A stretch of 64,000 bases of DNA, from the NCBI RefSeq assembly GCF_014203735.1, contig NZ_JACHJQ010000001.1, positions 310,001 to 374,000 of the forward strand, written 5' to 3'. The translations under genes were made by a program, and so were the position numbers. The stretch comes from Actinophytocola algeriensis. GTDB taxonomy: Bacteria; Actinomycetota; Actinomycetes; Mycobacteriales; Pseudonocardiaceae. The notes beneath the pieces were generated by a model. The model made no database searches. It saw only the letters and a list, made by a program, of their open reading frames with translations, and was not told where the DNA came from. Positions 51,086-58,907 of this stretch are shown in pieces (the first letter of the stretch is position 1; each line of letters opens with the position of its first letter).

Positions 51086-51727
51086 TTACCGCCCCAGCAT
51101 CGCGTCGAGCTCCGACTGGAAGAACTGCCCGGTGTCGAAGCCCATGTTGGTGAAGTGGTTCGCGATCTCCAGGCTGATCACGCCGTGCAGGTTCGCCCAC
51201 AGACCGAGCGCGGTGCGGAGCGTGCCCGCCCGGAGGTCGCTCTCCGCCCAGTCGCGGTGGGCATCGAGGTGCTCGTCGAACGCGGTCGCCGGACCGGGAT
51301 CGCGGTCCGCCAGCGCGTCGAGCAGCATGCCCATCAGCTCCCCGGCGATCTCCGTGGTGGTGTCCGGCGCGTGGTAGCCGGGGATCGGGGTGCCGTAGAT
51401 CAGGAAGTACCGCTGCGGGTACGCCAGCGCCCAGTCGCGCATGGCGTGCGCGATCACCGCCGGGTCCGAGCCCTTCGCCTCGACGGCCGCGTGGAACGCG
51501 TCGGCCAGCTGCCGGTACGCGTCGGTCACCAGCTCGGTGATCAGCTCGTCCCGGTTGGCGAAGTACCGGTACAGCGCCGGGCCGCTCAGGCCCATGGCCT
51601 TGGCGATCGCGTTGAGCGAGATCGCGGACGCGCCTGCTTCCGCGATCTGCGCCCAGGCGTGTTCCTTGACCTCGGCACGCACCTGCGCCCGGTACCGCTC
51701 ACGAGGAGTAGTGCTCACCCCAGTCAC
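51086..51727 (-). CDS. TetR-family regulator with WHG-type C-terminal domain
   Basis: 213 residues (GTG at 51727; a GTG three codons later is also possible). The helix-turn-helix is ISLNAIAKAMGLSGPALYRY FANRDEL (split here), at about 36-62. The C-terminal region contains WALAYPQRYFLIYGTPIPGY and LWANLHGVISLEIANHF, the TetR_C_33/WHG pattern. Two copies of CTGTAACAG lie at and just upstream of the start and are probably its own operator. Whether it controls mce4 is not indicated by the sites seen. Confidence 0.88.
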   Translation of the reverse strand: MTGVSTTPRERYRAQVRAEVKEHAWAQIAEAGASAISLNAIAKAMGLSGPALYRYFANRDELITELVTDAYRQLADAFHAAVEAKGSDPAVIAHAMRDWALAYPQRYFLIYGTPIPGYHAPDTTTEIAGELMGMLLDALADRDPGPATAFDEHLDAHRDWAESDLRAGTLRTALGLWANLHGVISLEIANHFTNMGFDTGQFFQSELDAMLGR

Positions 51728-51764
51728 TGTAACAGGCAGGTACGCCAGTTAGAACCTGTAACAG
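51727..51764. promoter_or_regulatory. Paired CTGTAACAG sites upstream of the TetR gene
   Basis: CTGTAACAGG at 51727-51736 and CCTGTAACAG at 51755-51764, 27 bp apart, each a near-palindrome (CTGTTACAG on the other strand). They flank the TetR start and lie beside the 3' end of the HAAS gene. Probable autoregulatory operator. Confidence 0.6.
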
Positions 51765-51765
51765 A

Positions 51766-52542
51766 TCATGGCCAGGCGTGTTCGCCCGTGGACAGCAGCG
51801 GCAGCAGCTCCATGGCCCGGACGGCGACGCCCAGCGCCCACCCGGTGAGCGGGATGCCGAGCCACAGCCACCGCCGGTCACGTTGCGCGCGGTTGCCGAC
51901 CAGCACCGTGAGCACCGCGGCGACCACGGCGACCGTCGCCGCGCCCGCGCCGAGCCACCCGAACCAGCCGAGCAGCCACACCGTGCCGAGCCACACGAGC
52001 GCGGCCTTGACGAGGCGCAACCCCGGCCGAACAGACGTCAGGTACGCGACGACCGGCAGCCGTCGCTCCGCCACGGCCAGCCGCTCCCGCACCAGTCGCA
52101 GCTCGGGCAACGCGGCGATCTCGTTCATCGTCGACCGGTCCCTGCCGACCGCGAGCCAGGACGCGAACAACCCGAAGAGCAGGAACACCAAGGGGGACCG
52201 GGGGTCGTTCCCCATGACCTGGCTCATGACGTAGCCGGCCACGCACGCCGTGACGGTGGTGGCCAGGAGCACCACCAGGCCGGTGCGCGCCAGCCACGGC
52301 GGCGGGTGCCACGGCGTGGGCTCGTCCGGCATGCCGAGGGCGCTGCGGAGTTCCTCCGCGTAGTCGGCCGGGTCGCCGAGCCGGTCGGCGAGCGTGTCCG
52401 TGCCGAGGTCGGCCGCCATCGCCGTCACCTGTGGTTCGACGTCCTGGAGGATCTCCTCGATCTCGGCGGCGGGCAGCCCGGCCAGTTCGCCTCGCAAGCG
52501 GTCCAGATAGGCCTGGACCTCGGTGTCCGTGCTGGTGTTCAC
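51766..52542 (-). CDS. HAAS-type (DUF1700-like) membrane protein
   Basis: 258 residues; GTG overlaps the PadR stop (GTGA). The N-terminal 75 residues are the HAAS helical signalling region (VQAYLDRLRGELAGLPAAEI, EILQDVEPQVTAMAADLGTD, DPADYAEELRSALGM), followed by about five membrane segments at roughly 85-110, 118-135, 165-185, 190-210 and 220-240. HAAS proteins are regularly encoded after a PadR regulator and are thought to sense or relay membrane state. Function otherwise unknown. Confidence 0.8.
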   Translation of the reverse strand: MNTSTDTEVQAYLDRLRGELAGLPAAEIEEILQDVEPQVTAMAADLGTDTLADRLGDPADYAEELRSALGMPDEPTPWHPPPWLARTGLVVLLATTVTACVAGYVMSQVMGNDPRSPLVFLLFGLFASWLAVGRDRSTMNEIAALPELRLVRERLAVAERRLPVVAYLTSVRPGLRLVKAALVWLGTVWLLGWFGWLGAGAATVAVVAAVLTVLVGNRAQRDRRWLWLGIPLTGWALGVAVRAMELLPLLSTGEHAWP

Positions 52543-52865
52543 GCCGTCGCCCCTTCCAGTAGATCCGTCATCGTGGTCGCGAACCCGCGCCAGGTCTTGC
52601 TCGCGTCCGCGAGCCGCTGCCTGCCGACGTCGTTGAGCGCGTAGTACTTGCGGTGCGGGCCTTCCTCGCTGGGCCGCACGTACGAGGTGAGCGCGCCGGA
52701 GTTGTACAGGCGGCGCAGCGTCCCGTACACCGACGCGTCGCCGACCTCGTCCAGCCCGGCCTGGCGCAGCCTGCGGACCACGTCGTACCCGTAGCCGTCC
52801 TCGTCGCTCAGCACGGCGAGCACGGCGAGGTCGAGCACGCCCTTGAGTAGCTGGCTGATCTCCAT
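52539..52865 (-). CDS. PadR-family transcriptional regulator
   Basis: 108 residues from the ATG at 52865. The winged helix is LKGVLDLAVLAVLSDEDGYG then YDVVRRLRQAGLDEVGDASV and YGTLRRLYNSGALTSYVRPS, with the PadR wing GPHRKYYALNDVGRQRL. It is the size of the small PadR subfamily 2. Operon with the HAAS membrane protein. It is divergent from the secreted repeat protein gene 250 bp away. Confidence 0.9.
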   Translation of the reverse strand: MEISQLLKGVLDLAVLAVLSDEDGYGYDVVRRLRQAGLDEVGDASVYGTLRRLYNSGALTSYVRPSEEGPHRKYYALNDVGRQRLADASKTWRGFATTMTDLLEGATA

Positions 52866-52888
52866 CGATGTCCAGTCGCGTCGTGTTA

Positions 52889-52909
52889 GTAGTACGTCGT
52901 GGACACTAC
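52889..52909. promoter_or_regulatory. Candidate PadR operator
   Basis: GTAGT-N11-ACTAC forms an inverted repeat 24 nt upstream of the PadR start. Spacing and position fit a PadR autoregulatory site, but the arms are short. Confidence 0.35.
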
Positions 52910-52975
52910 CACGCAATGCGGAGTAGTCGGCAAGATCGCGAACACGCAGTTTCGGCACAGTTCTGGGCAATGTCA

Positions 52976-53004
52976 TTGGTTGCCCTCTGTCACTCAGATA
53001 GGCT
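52976..53004 (+). promoter_or_regulatory. Candidate SigA-type promoter for the secreted repeat protein
   Basis: TTGGTT and TAGGCT with 17 bp between them fit the -35 and -10 boxes of a housekeeping actinobacterial promoter. They lie in the 252-bp PadR/secreted-protein spacer, about 113 nt before the ATG at 53118. No other feature is evident in the spacer apart from the PadR site. Confidence 0.4.
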
Positions 53005-53117
53005 CGAATCGCCCATTCGGGGGCGGGGCGGTTCGCTGGGGGACACGGTGAGTATGCGCGCGCCTGCCCTCTGGTCCGCGGCTCCGCAACCTGTGTCAGA
53101 CCATGAGGGGTTTCTTG

Positions 53118-54371
53118 ATGCGTAGTCGAAGAATTGCGGCTGTGGTGGCCACTGCGGCCGTCGCGCTGCTGGCCGGGACGGTCACCGCGAACGCGGAGCC
53201 CGCGGGCGCGGGCCGGGACGGTGTGCTGGCCGAGCCGCTGCAGAGCGCCGCGGCGCGCGGGGACGCGCGCGCGGCCGACGACCCGCTGGGGTCCTACTTC
53301 GTCCCGGTGTCACCGGTTCGGGTGCTGGACACGCGGTCCGGTGCCAAGGTGGGACAGCGTGGCCAGGTCACCGTGGACCTGTCGGCGCGCACGCCGGCCT
53401 CGGCCACCGCGGTCGTGCTGAACGTGACCGGCACGGAGACGACGGCCTCCACGTTCATCACCGCCTACCCGACGGGTGAGGCGCGGCCCGAGGCGTCGAA
53501 CCTCAACCTGGGTGCCGGCAAGACGCGGGCGAACGCGGTCGTCGTGGCGACGAGCTACGAGCGCCAGGTGACGCTGTACAACAACTCGGGCAGCACGCAC
53601 CTGGTCGCCGACCTGGCCGGGTACTACATGCTCGACACCGCGTCCCGCTTCACCCCGACGGCCCCGCGGCGTGTCCTGGACACGCGGAACAGCGCGCCCG
53701 TCGGCCAGGGCGGCGTGGTGAACGTCAACCTGTCGTACCTGCCCGCCAGCGCCACCGCGGTGACGTTCAACCTGACCGGTGTCGGCGCCACGGCGTCCAC
53801 CTACGTCACGGCGTACCCGTACGGCCAGGCGCGGCCGACGGCGTCGAACATGAACCTGTCGCCGAACGAGGTGGTCCCGAACCAGGTCACGGTGCAGCTC
53901 GGGACGAACCGGTGGATCAGCCTGTACAACAACACGGGCCGCACCCACCTGATCGTCGACGTCGCGGGCTACTACGCGTCCGACCGGGGCTACCAGTTCG
54001 TGCCCACCATCCCGTTCCGGCAGATGGACACCCGGCCCGACTTCCCGCTGGACCCGTCGTTCTTCCTCGCCCTGCCGGGCTGGGACAGCGAATCCGCGTC
54101 CATGACGATCGTCGGTGTCGCCGCCAACCTGACCGGTGTCGGCGCGACCTCGTCCACGTACGTCAAGGTGTGGCCGGGTGGCCAGGACGAGCCGCCCACG
54201 TCGAACCTGAACGTGGTGCCGGGGCAGGTCGTGGCGAACGCGGTGACCGTCGGGATCGGGTACGAGGACCACCCGCAGATCCAGGACCGCACGGTGAACT
54301 TCGCCAACAACTCGGGTTACGTCGACGTGATCTTCGACGTCGCGGGCCTGTTCGTGCAGTACAACGCCTGA
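53118..54371 (+). CDS. Secreted protein with three ~100-residue repeats
   Basis: 417 residues from the ATG at 53118, preceded by GAGGGG; an earlier ATG at 53103 lacks a ribosome site. Signal peptide MRSRRIAAVVATAAVALLAG with cleavage near ANA-EPA. Three related beta-rich units follow: VRVLDTRSGAKVGQRGQVTV (from about 68), RRVLDTRNSAPVGQGGVVNV (about 186) and FRQMDTRPDFPLDPSFFLAL (about 297). Each contains ATA/VVxxNLTGVGATxSTYxxxx and ends HLxxDxAGYY or a variant. This repeat is widespread in actinobacterial secreted and cell-wall proteins; its role is unknown. The third unit is the most diverged. No catalytic domain is attached. Confidence 0.82.
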   Translation: MRSRRIAAVVATAAVALLAGTVTANAEPAGAGRDGVLAEPLQSAAARGDARAADDPLGSYFVPVSPVRVLDTRSGAKVGQRGQVTVDLSARTPASATAVVLNVTGTETTASTFITAYPTGEARPEASNLNLGAGKTRANAVVVATSYERQVTLYNNSGSTHLVADLAGYYMLDTASRFTPTAPRRVLDTRNSAPVGQGGVVNVNLSYLPASATAVTFNLTGVGATASTYVTAYPYGQARPTASNMNLSPNEVVPNQVTVQLGTNRWISLYNNTGRTHLIVDVAGYYASDRGYQFVPTIPFRQMDTRPDFPLDPSFFLALPGWDSESASMTIVGVAANLTGVGATSSTYVKVWPGGQDEPPTSNLNVVPGQVVANAVTVGIGYEDHPQIQDRTVNFANNSGYVDVIFDVAGLFVQYNA

Positions 54372-54393
54372 CCGTTCGCGTCGCCCGGGTGCG

Positions 54394-55431
54394 TCACCGC
54401 CCGGGCGGCGCGAGCTGCGGGCGGTTGACCTCGCGGACCGCGTCCGCGAGCTCCGGTCGTTCGACGACCGCCACCCCCGCGGCCGTGAGCTGCTCCGCGC
54501 CCTCGCCGACCACGAACGTCGACGGCTCCCGGTAGGCGAAGACGACGCGCGGGATGCCGGCGTCGAGGATCAGCCTGGTGCACGACCGCGGCCGGGACTT
54601 GCGGGTGCTGCAGGGTTCCATCGAGCTGTAGATGGTGGCGTCCGCCAGGCGCGGGTCGTCGTCGGCGAGCTTCGCGAGTGCAGACTCCTCGGCGTGCACG
54701 GTGTCGTCGGTCTCCCGCGAGTACCCCCACGCGATCTCCTCACCCGCCGCGTCGACGATCACCGCGCCGACGCTGAACGCGGTGGTGGACGGCGGGCACA
54801 GCCGCGACAGCTCGACCGTGCGGGACAGCCAGTGACCGTCCACAGCGGACTCGCTGAGCAGGTACCGGTGCAGCACGACGTTCCCGATCCGCGTCACGTC
54901 CGCGAGCGTCGCGCGGTGCTCCCTGGTCCACGGGAACCGTCCATCATGGACATAGCGGGGCGCGGCGGCGTCCCCGACGAAGAACGGCGCGATCACCAGC
55001 TGCAGCTCGTCGACCCGGCCGGAGGCGAGGAACTCGGTCAGGACGCGGCCACCGCCCTCGACCATGAGCCGCTCGACGCCTTTCGCCGCGAGCCGCGCCA
55101 GGACCGCGTCGACGTCCCCGTGGGTGACGAGCGACTCGCCGTCGGCGCGAAAGGCCGCGTCGGCAGGCAGGTCCCCGCTCGACAGCACGACTTTCAACGG
55201 TGTCACGGGTTTACCCGCTGCCTCCCGCGCGGCCCGGCGGGCCGGCGAGCGGACGGAGAGCCGCGGGTTGTCGTTGCGGACCGTGCCCGCGCCGACGAGG
55301 ATCGCGTCGGCCTTCGCGCGCTCGGCGTCCACGCGGTCGAAGTCGGTGGCGTTGGAGAGCACGAGCCGCTCGGCCGACGTGTCGTCGAGGTAGCCGTCGA
55401 GCGAGATCGCGCAGCTGATCAGCACATACAT
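54394..55431 (-). CDS. RibD-type bifunctional protein with reductase first and deaminase last
   Basis: 345 residues. 1-200 is the RibD C-terminal-type reductase (LISCAISLDGYLDDTSAERL, ADAILVGAGTVRNDNPRLSV, GVERLMVEGGGRVLTEFLAS). 205-320 is a cytidine/deoxycytidylate-type deaminase with the zinc motif HAEESALAKL and EPCSTRKSRPRSCTRLILDA. Canonical RibD has deaminase then reductase, so this order is reversed. The enzyme may make a pyrimidine intermediate of riboflavin, F420 or another flavin-like product, or act on a modified base. An ATG at 55431 is chosen; five extra codons upstream are possible. Confidence 0.85.
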   Translation of the reverse strand: MYVLISCAISLDGYLDDTSAERLVLSNATDFDRVDAERAKADAILVGAGTVRNDNPRLSVRSPARRAAREAAGKPVTPLKVVLSSGDLPADAAFRADGESLVTHGDVDAVLARLAAKGVERLMVEGGGRVLTEFLASGRVDELQLVIAPFFVGDAAAPRYVHDGRFPWTREHRATLADVTRIGNVVLHRYLLSESAVDGHWLSRTVELSRLCPPSTTAFSVGAVIVDAAGEEIAWGYSRETDDTVHAEESALAKLADDDPRLADATIYSSMEPCSTRKSRPRSCTRLILDAGIPRVVFAYREPSTFVVGEGAEQLTAAGVAVVERPELADAVREVNRPQLAPPGR

Positions 55432-55453
55432 GGTGTCGCCTATCATCCCAGAC

Positions 55454-55918
55454 ATGTCATTCTCCGGTGAGGTCAGCGCCACGTACCGGAAGGCGGACAC
55501 CCCGCCGGAACTGGCCGGTGCCAGGACAACCGGCCGGTTCCTCGCCACGGGCGCGCTGACCGGCGGCCACTTCGGACTCTTCCAGTGGGACATGGCGCCA
55601 CAGGCCGGTGGTCCGGGTGCCCACTTCCACAAGACGTTCTCGGAGAGCTTCTACGTGCTGGACGGCACGGTCCGCCTGTACGACGGCGAACGCTGGGTGA
55701 ACGCCGAGAAGGGCGACTACCTGTACGTGCCGGAGAACGGCGTCCACGCCTTCCGCAACGACACCGACGAGCCCGCGTCGATGCTCATCCTGTTCGCGCC
55801 GGGGCCGCCGCGTGAGGAGTACTTCCTCGAGGCCGCCGAGATCGCGCGCAGCGGGCGGCAGCTCAGCCAGGAGGAGCGCACGGAGTTCCTCGCCCGCCAC
55901 GACCAGTACATGGTGTAG
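55454..55918 (+). CDS. Cupin-domain protein
   Basis: 154 residues from the ATG at 55454. Single cupin barrel with motif 1 GAHFHKTFSESFYVLDGTVR (metal ligands His-His-Glu, about 64-83) and motif 2 LYVPENGVHAFRNDTDEPAS (His near 105). The C-terminal 40 residues form a helical tail (EEYFLEAAEIARSGRQLSQE). Divergent from the RibD-type gene with 22 bp between starts. Substrate unknown; such proteins are often sugar-, polyketide- or quercetin-type dioxygenases or binding proteins. Confidence 0.85.
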   Translation: MSFSGEVSATYRKADTPPELAGARTTGRFLATGALTGGHFGLFQWDMAPQAGGPGAHFHKTFSESFYVLDGTVRLYDGERWVNAEKGDYLYVPENGVHAFRNDTDEPASMLILFAPGPPREEYFLEAAEIARSGRQLSQEERTEFLARHDQYMV

Positions 55919-55995
55919 CCCGGAACACGCCGGGCACCGCGCTCGTGGTGGCCGGAAACGGCCGGGAACCTGTTGGCACGGCATAGGATCGGCGC

Positions 55996-56772
55996 ATGAA
56001 CCTCCATGAGGCCGCCGCGGGCGGGACCGTCGAACAGGTCGCCGAACTCGCCGCACAGGCGACGGACGTCGACGAACTGGAGGAGGGCCGCACGGCGCTC
56101 TGGTGGGCCGTCTTCGAGCACCAGCGTGCCAACGCGCTGGCACTCGTCGCGGCGGGAGCGGATCCGTGGCGGCCGATGATGTCGGGCTGGTCGCCTGCGC
56201 GGCTTGCCGCCGCCGGCCCGGCACCGGACCTGTTCGGGACCGGCGCGGAGTTCCGTGCCGCCGAGACCGCGGCCGTCGAGGAGGCCATCCGCCTCCCCGG
56301 GGTGCTGTGGGACGTGGAGCGCGAGGGTCTCGGCCTGACCTGTGTGGCGGGCATCGACGTGGCGGAAGCGGTGCGGCGGCTGGCCGCCGTTCCGTGTGAC
56401 CGCGAGGAGTCCCTCGACGTCGTCGGCGCGACCGACGTGCCGGGCGGCGTCGTGCTCGCGCAGCCGTGGGGATTCCGCCCGGCCGAACGGAGTGTGCTCG
56501 AACGACTGTCCGCCGGCACGGTCTGCTACGGCCTGTACGTGAACCCGAAGAGCGGCGACCAGGGCACCTCCGCTCGCGACGGGGTCATCACCGGATGGGA
56601 CCTGTTCCCCGGCGGGGACGTCGCCGAGGACGCTCCCGCCGAGGAAGTCCTGCTCACGTACCTGTACCGGTTCGAGCCGGTCGCCTTCACCTGCGCCTAC
56701 GCCGGACTGCGGCTCACCGACAGCCGCGCGATCGCCGGTGAGCCGGACGTGTGGCTGCGGGTGCTCGCCTAG
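55996..56772 (+). CDS. Ankyrin-repeat protein with unknown C-terminal domain
   Basis: 258 residues. 1-75 has about two ankyrin repeats (MNLHEAAAGGTVEQVAELAA, EGRTALWWAVFEHQRANALA, LVAAGADPWRPMMSGWSPAR). The remainder has VCYGLYVNPKSGDQGTSARD and FTCAYAGLRLTDSRAIAGEP, and a GIDVAEAVRRLA segment reminiscent of DUF6461-type proteins, an uncertain match. Its stop codon overlaps that of the convergent SIS gene (CTAG). Probably a cytoplasmic protein-protein interaction partner; function unknown. Confidence 0.75.
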   Translation: MNLHEAAAGGTVEQVAELAAQATDVDELEEGRTALWWAVFEHQRANALALVAAGADPWRPMMSGWSPARLAAAGPAPDLFGTGAEFRAAETAAVEEAIRLPGVLWDVEREGLGLTCVAGIDVAEAVRRLAAVPCDREESLDVVGATDVPGGVVLAQPWGFRPAERSVLERLSAGTVCYGLYVNPKSGDQGTSARDGVITGWDLFPGGDVAEDAPAEEVLLTYLYRFEPVAFTCAYAGLRLTDSRAIAGEPDVWLRVLA

Positions 56773-57515
56773 CTCGCCGTGCGGCGGAGGCGGCCCTCGT
56801 ACAGCGCTTCGAGCTTGATGTTGCGTTCGTAGCCGCCCGGGACGTTGTTCGACACGTACACCGGCGGCTCGATGCCCCACTCGATGAGCAGCCGGACCGT
56901 GTCCGCCACCAGCATCTGTGCCAGCAGGCCCGCGGTCAGGGACGACACGCCGCCGACGGAAGTGCCGTCCGGCAACGGAAGCAGGGTGTCGCCGAAGGGG
57001 GCGCCGTTGTCCAGCGTCACGTCCGCGAAGTCCGAAAGGCGCTTGCCCGACTCGTGCCGTGCCGGGACCTGGCTGCTGTGCTGCAGGGACGTGATCACCA
57101 CGAGCTTGTGGCCCTTGGACGTCACGATGTGCGCCATCTCCACGACCGACGAGTTCACCCCGGAGCTGGACGCGATCACGAACACGTCCTGCGGCTGCGG
57201 CGCCGCCATCTCGTACAGGCGCGACACGACGTCACCGCGGCGCTCGAGCATCGGGTCGGCCAGGACCGCGGGGTCCTCGCCGCCGAACTGCACCAGGTCG
57301 GACAGCGCGATGCGGTTGGTCGGGATGAGCCCGCCCGCGCGACCCGCGATCTCCAGCGCGGTGCCCTGCGAGTGGCCGGTGCCGAACGCCTGGATGACGC
57401 CGTTGTTCCGCACCGAGGAGGCGAGCAGCTCGGCGGCGGGGGTGACGTCGGTCTTCGCCACCTCGTTGAGGCGCTCCAGCAGCGCGGCCGCGGAAGCGGT
57501 GGCGGAGACGCTCAT
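56769..57515 (-). CDS. SIS-domain sugar-phosphate-binding protein (UPF0309-like)
   Basis: 248 residues. SIS fold with VIQAFGTGHSQGTALEIAGR near 40-59 (phosphosugar loop), DVFVIASSSGVNSSVVEMAH near 110-129 and KLVVITSLQHSSQVPARHES. The C-terminal YVSNNVPGGYERNIKLEALY is typical of the UPF0309 group, which is related to N-acetylglucosamine-6-phosphate metabolism. Translation coupled to the upstream TetR gene (ATGA), so the TetR protein probably responds to the same sugar. Confidence 0.85.
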   Translation of the reverse strand: MSVSATASAAALLERLNEVAKTDVTPAAELLASSVRNNGVIQAFGTGHSQGTALEIAGRAGGLIPTNRIALSDLVQFGGEDPAVLADPMLERRGDVVSRLYEMAAPQPQDVFVIASSSGVNSSVVEMAHIVTSKGHKLVVITSLQHSSQVPARHESGKRLSDFADVTLDNGAPFGDTLLPLPDGTSVGGVSSLTAGLLAQMLVADTVRLLIEWGIEPPVYVSNNVPGGYERNIKLEALYEGRLRRTAS

Positions 57516-58150
57516 TCGGCGGTCACCGCCGCGACCGCGAACCGCACTACTTCCGTGATGACCTCGTCCAAGGTGATCCTTCCGCGATTGACCGAGTAGT
57601 GGTGCACCAGTTCGTTGACCGAGGCGATCACCGCGAGCGCGGGCATCGTGAAGTCGCGCGGTTCCGCCTCGCCGCGCAGCACCGCGCGGTCGGCCTCGGC
57701 GACCATGAAGTCCCACCACCGCTTGCGCCACGCCAGCCGGTGCTTCTCGACCTTGTCGCTGACGCCGTACATCTCCACGTACGCGAGCCGCGCCCAGCGC
57801 GGGTCACTGGCCATGTTGCTGATGAACGTGCGCACGGCCAGCTCGAACCGTTCACCGAGCGCCGCGTCGGTCGCGTCGGCGAACGCGGCGTTGACCGCGT
57901 GGTAGGACTGCTCGTTCGCCCGCGAGTGCAGCGCGATCAGCAGGTCCTCGCGCGCGTGGAACTCCTCGTAGAAGTTGCGCGTGGACACCCCAGCGTGGGT
58001 GCACAGCTTCTCGATGGACGAGTTCGCGTACCCGTCGGTGCCGAACAGCTGCAGTCCGGCCTCCATCAGCCGTTCGCGCCGCTCGGCCCGCCGGTCGGCG
58101 GCCGTCCGGCCGCCGTACGTGCGGCGTGTCACCGCATCGGTACCCGGCAT
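57512..58150 (-). CDS. TetR-family regulator
   Basis: 212 residues. Helix-turn-helix SSIEKLCTHAGVSTRNFYEE with FHAREDLLIALHSRANEQSY (about 44-83). The C-terminal ligand domain has VRTFISNMASDPRWARLAYV and WWDFMVAEADRAVLRGEAEP. First gene of the TetR-SIS operon. A perfect 15-bp inverted repeat 22 nt upstream of the start is the obvious operator. No resemblance to KstR or KstR2 beyond the family fold. Confidence 0.88.
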   Translation of the reverse strand: MPGTDAVTRRTYGGRTAADRRAERRERLMEAGLQLFGTDGYANSSIEKLCTHAGVSTRNFYEEFHAREDLLIALHSRANEQSYHAVNAAFADATDAALGERFELAVRTFISNMASDPRWARLAYVEMYGVSDKVEKHRLAWRKRWWDFMVAEADRAVLRGEAEPRDFTMPALAVIASVNELVHHYSVNRGRITLDEVITEVVRFAVAAVTAE

Positions 58151-58171
58151 CCGCTTCCCCTCGCCCTCAAA

Positions 58172-58214
58172 CCTCGTGCACTGCCACCGGTCAGGCTACT
58201 GGCAGTGCACGAGG
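58172..58214. promoter_or_regulatory. Perfect 15-bp inverted repeat upstream of the TetR-SIS operon
   Basis: CCTCGTGCACTGCCA (58172-58186) and TGGCAGTGCACGAGG (58200-58214) with a 13-nt centre. Each arm contains the smaller palindrome GTGCAC. It starts 22 nt before the TetR start. A TetR operator, or a pair of operators, is the simplest reading. The remaining spacer to 58398 holds the 20-nt inverted repeat block at 58343 but no gene. Confidence 0.65.
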
Positions 58215-58398
58215 CGAGACAACGAGGCAGCGCAAGCGGTCACGATGCCAACAAAACGTGCAATCAGGTCTGTATCGCGCTTCCCGGTTGCTGGTGCTGT
58301 GTACGCCTACGTTGGCGGGGGTGGTGTCCCAGCCGGACGAGCTTTGCCTCCGGCGGCTCCTCCCGCGTGCCTGGTGGCAGGAGCGGCCCGGCGCGGCG

Positions 58399-58833
58399 CT
58401 AGGTCTTCTTGGTTCGCAGCCCTTCCGCCAGTGCCTCCAGCGCGGGCAGGGCGTCGTGCAGGGCGTCCGTGACGTCGGGGGACAGCCCGTCGAGGATCCT
58501 GGCCACGGTCTCCGTGCGGGATTTGATGATCCGCAGGTGCACCTCGTGGCCCGCGTCGGTGGCCTCGAGCTGCACCGCCCGCTGGTCGGCGGGGTTGGGC
58601 AGCCGCGTGGCCAGCCCGTCGTCGACGAGCTTGGCCACCACGCGGGACAGCATCGTCGGGTTGAGGCCCTCGATGTCGGCCAGCTCGGTCATGCCGATGG
58701 GCCCTCGGTACGCGACGAGGCCGAGCACGGAGGCCTGCGTGGGCGTCAGGTTCTCGCTGACCGGGGCGGCGTTCAGCAGCCGCGCCAGCCGGCCGATGAC
58801 CCGGCGCAGGCGGGTCACGTTCTCGGCATCCAC
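58399..58833 (-). CDS. MarR-family transcriptional regulator
   Basis: 144 residues from a GTG at 58833. Winged helix TPTQASVLGLVAYRGPIGMT, ELADIEGLNPTMLSRVVAKL (recognition helix) and DDGLATRLPNPADQRAVQLE (wing, with PxDxR). Divergent from an MFS exporter gene with a perfect palindrome between the two starts, the standard layout for a ligand-released repressor of a drug exporter. Confidence 0.9.
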   Translation of the reverse strand: MDAENVTRLRRVIGRLARLLNAAPVSENLTPTQASVLGLVAYRGPIGMTELADIEGLNPTMLSRVVAKLVDDGLATRLPNPADQRAVQLEATDAGHEVHLRIIKSRTETVARILDGLSPDVTDALHDALPALEALAEGLRTKKT

Positions 58834-58874
58834 TTACCGACTCCCCGTAGGTCTGGTTGGTCACACGCACTTGG

Positions 58875-58892
58875 TTGCTTGCCAGCAAGCAA
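58875..58892. promoter_or_regulatory. MarR operator between the MarR and MFS genes
   Basis: TTGCTTGC-CA-GCAAGCAA is a perfect 18-bp palindrome in the 74-bp spacer; an AT-rich -10-like TATTATC follows. MarR proteins typically bind 16-20 bp palindromes of this kind. Confidence 0.75.
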
Positions 58893-58907
58893 GTATTATC
58901 CGCGGAT

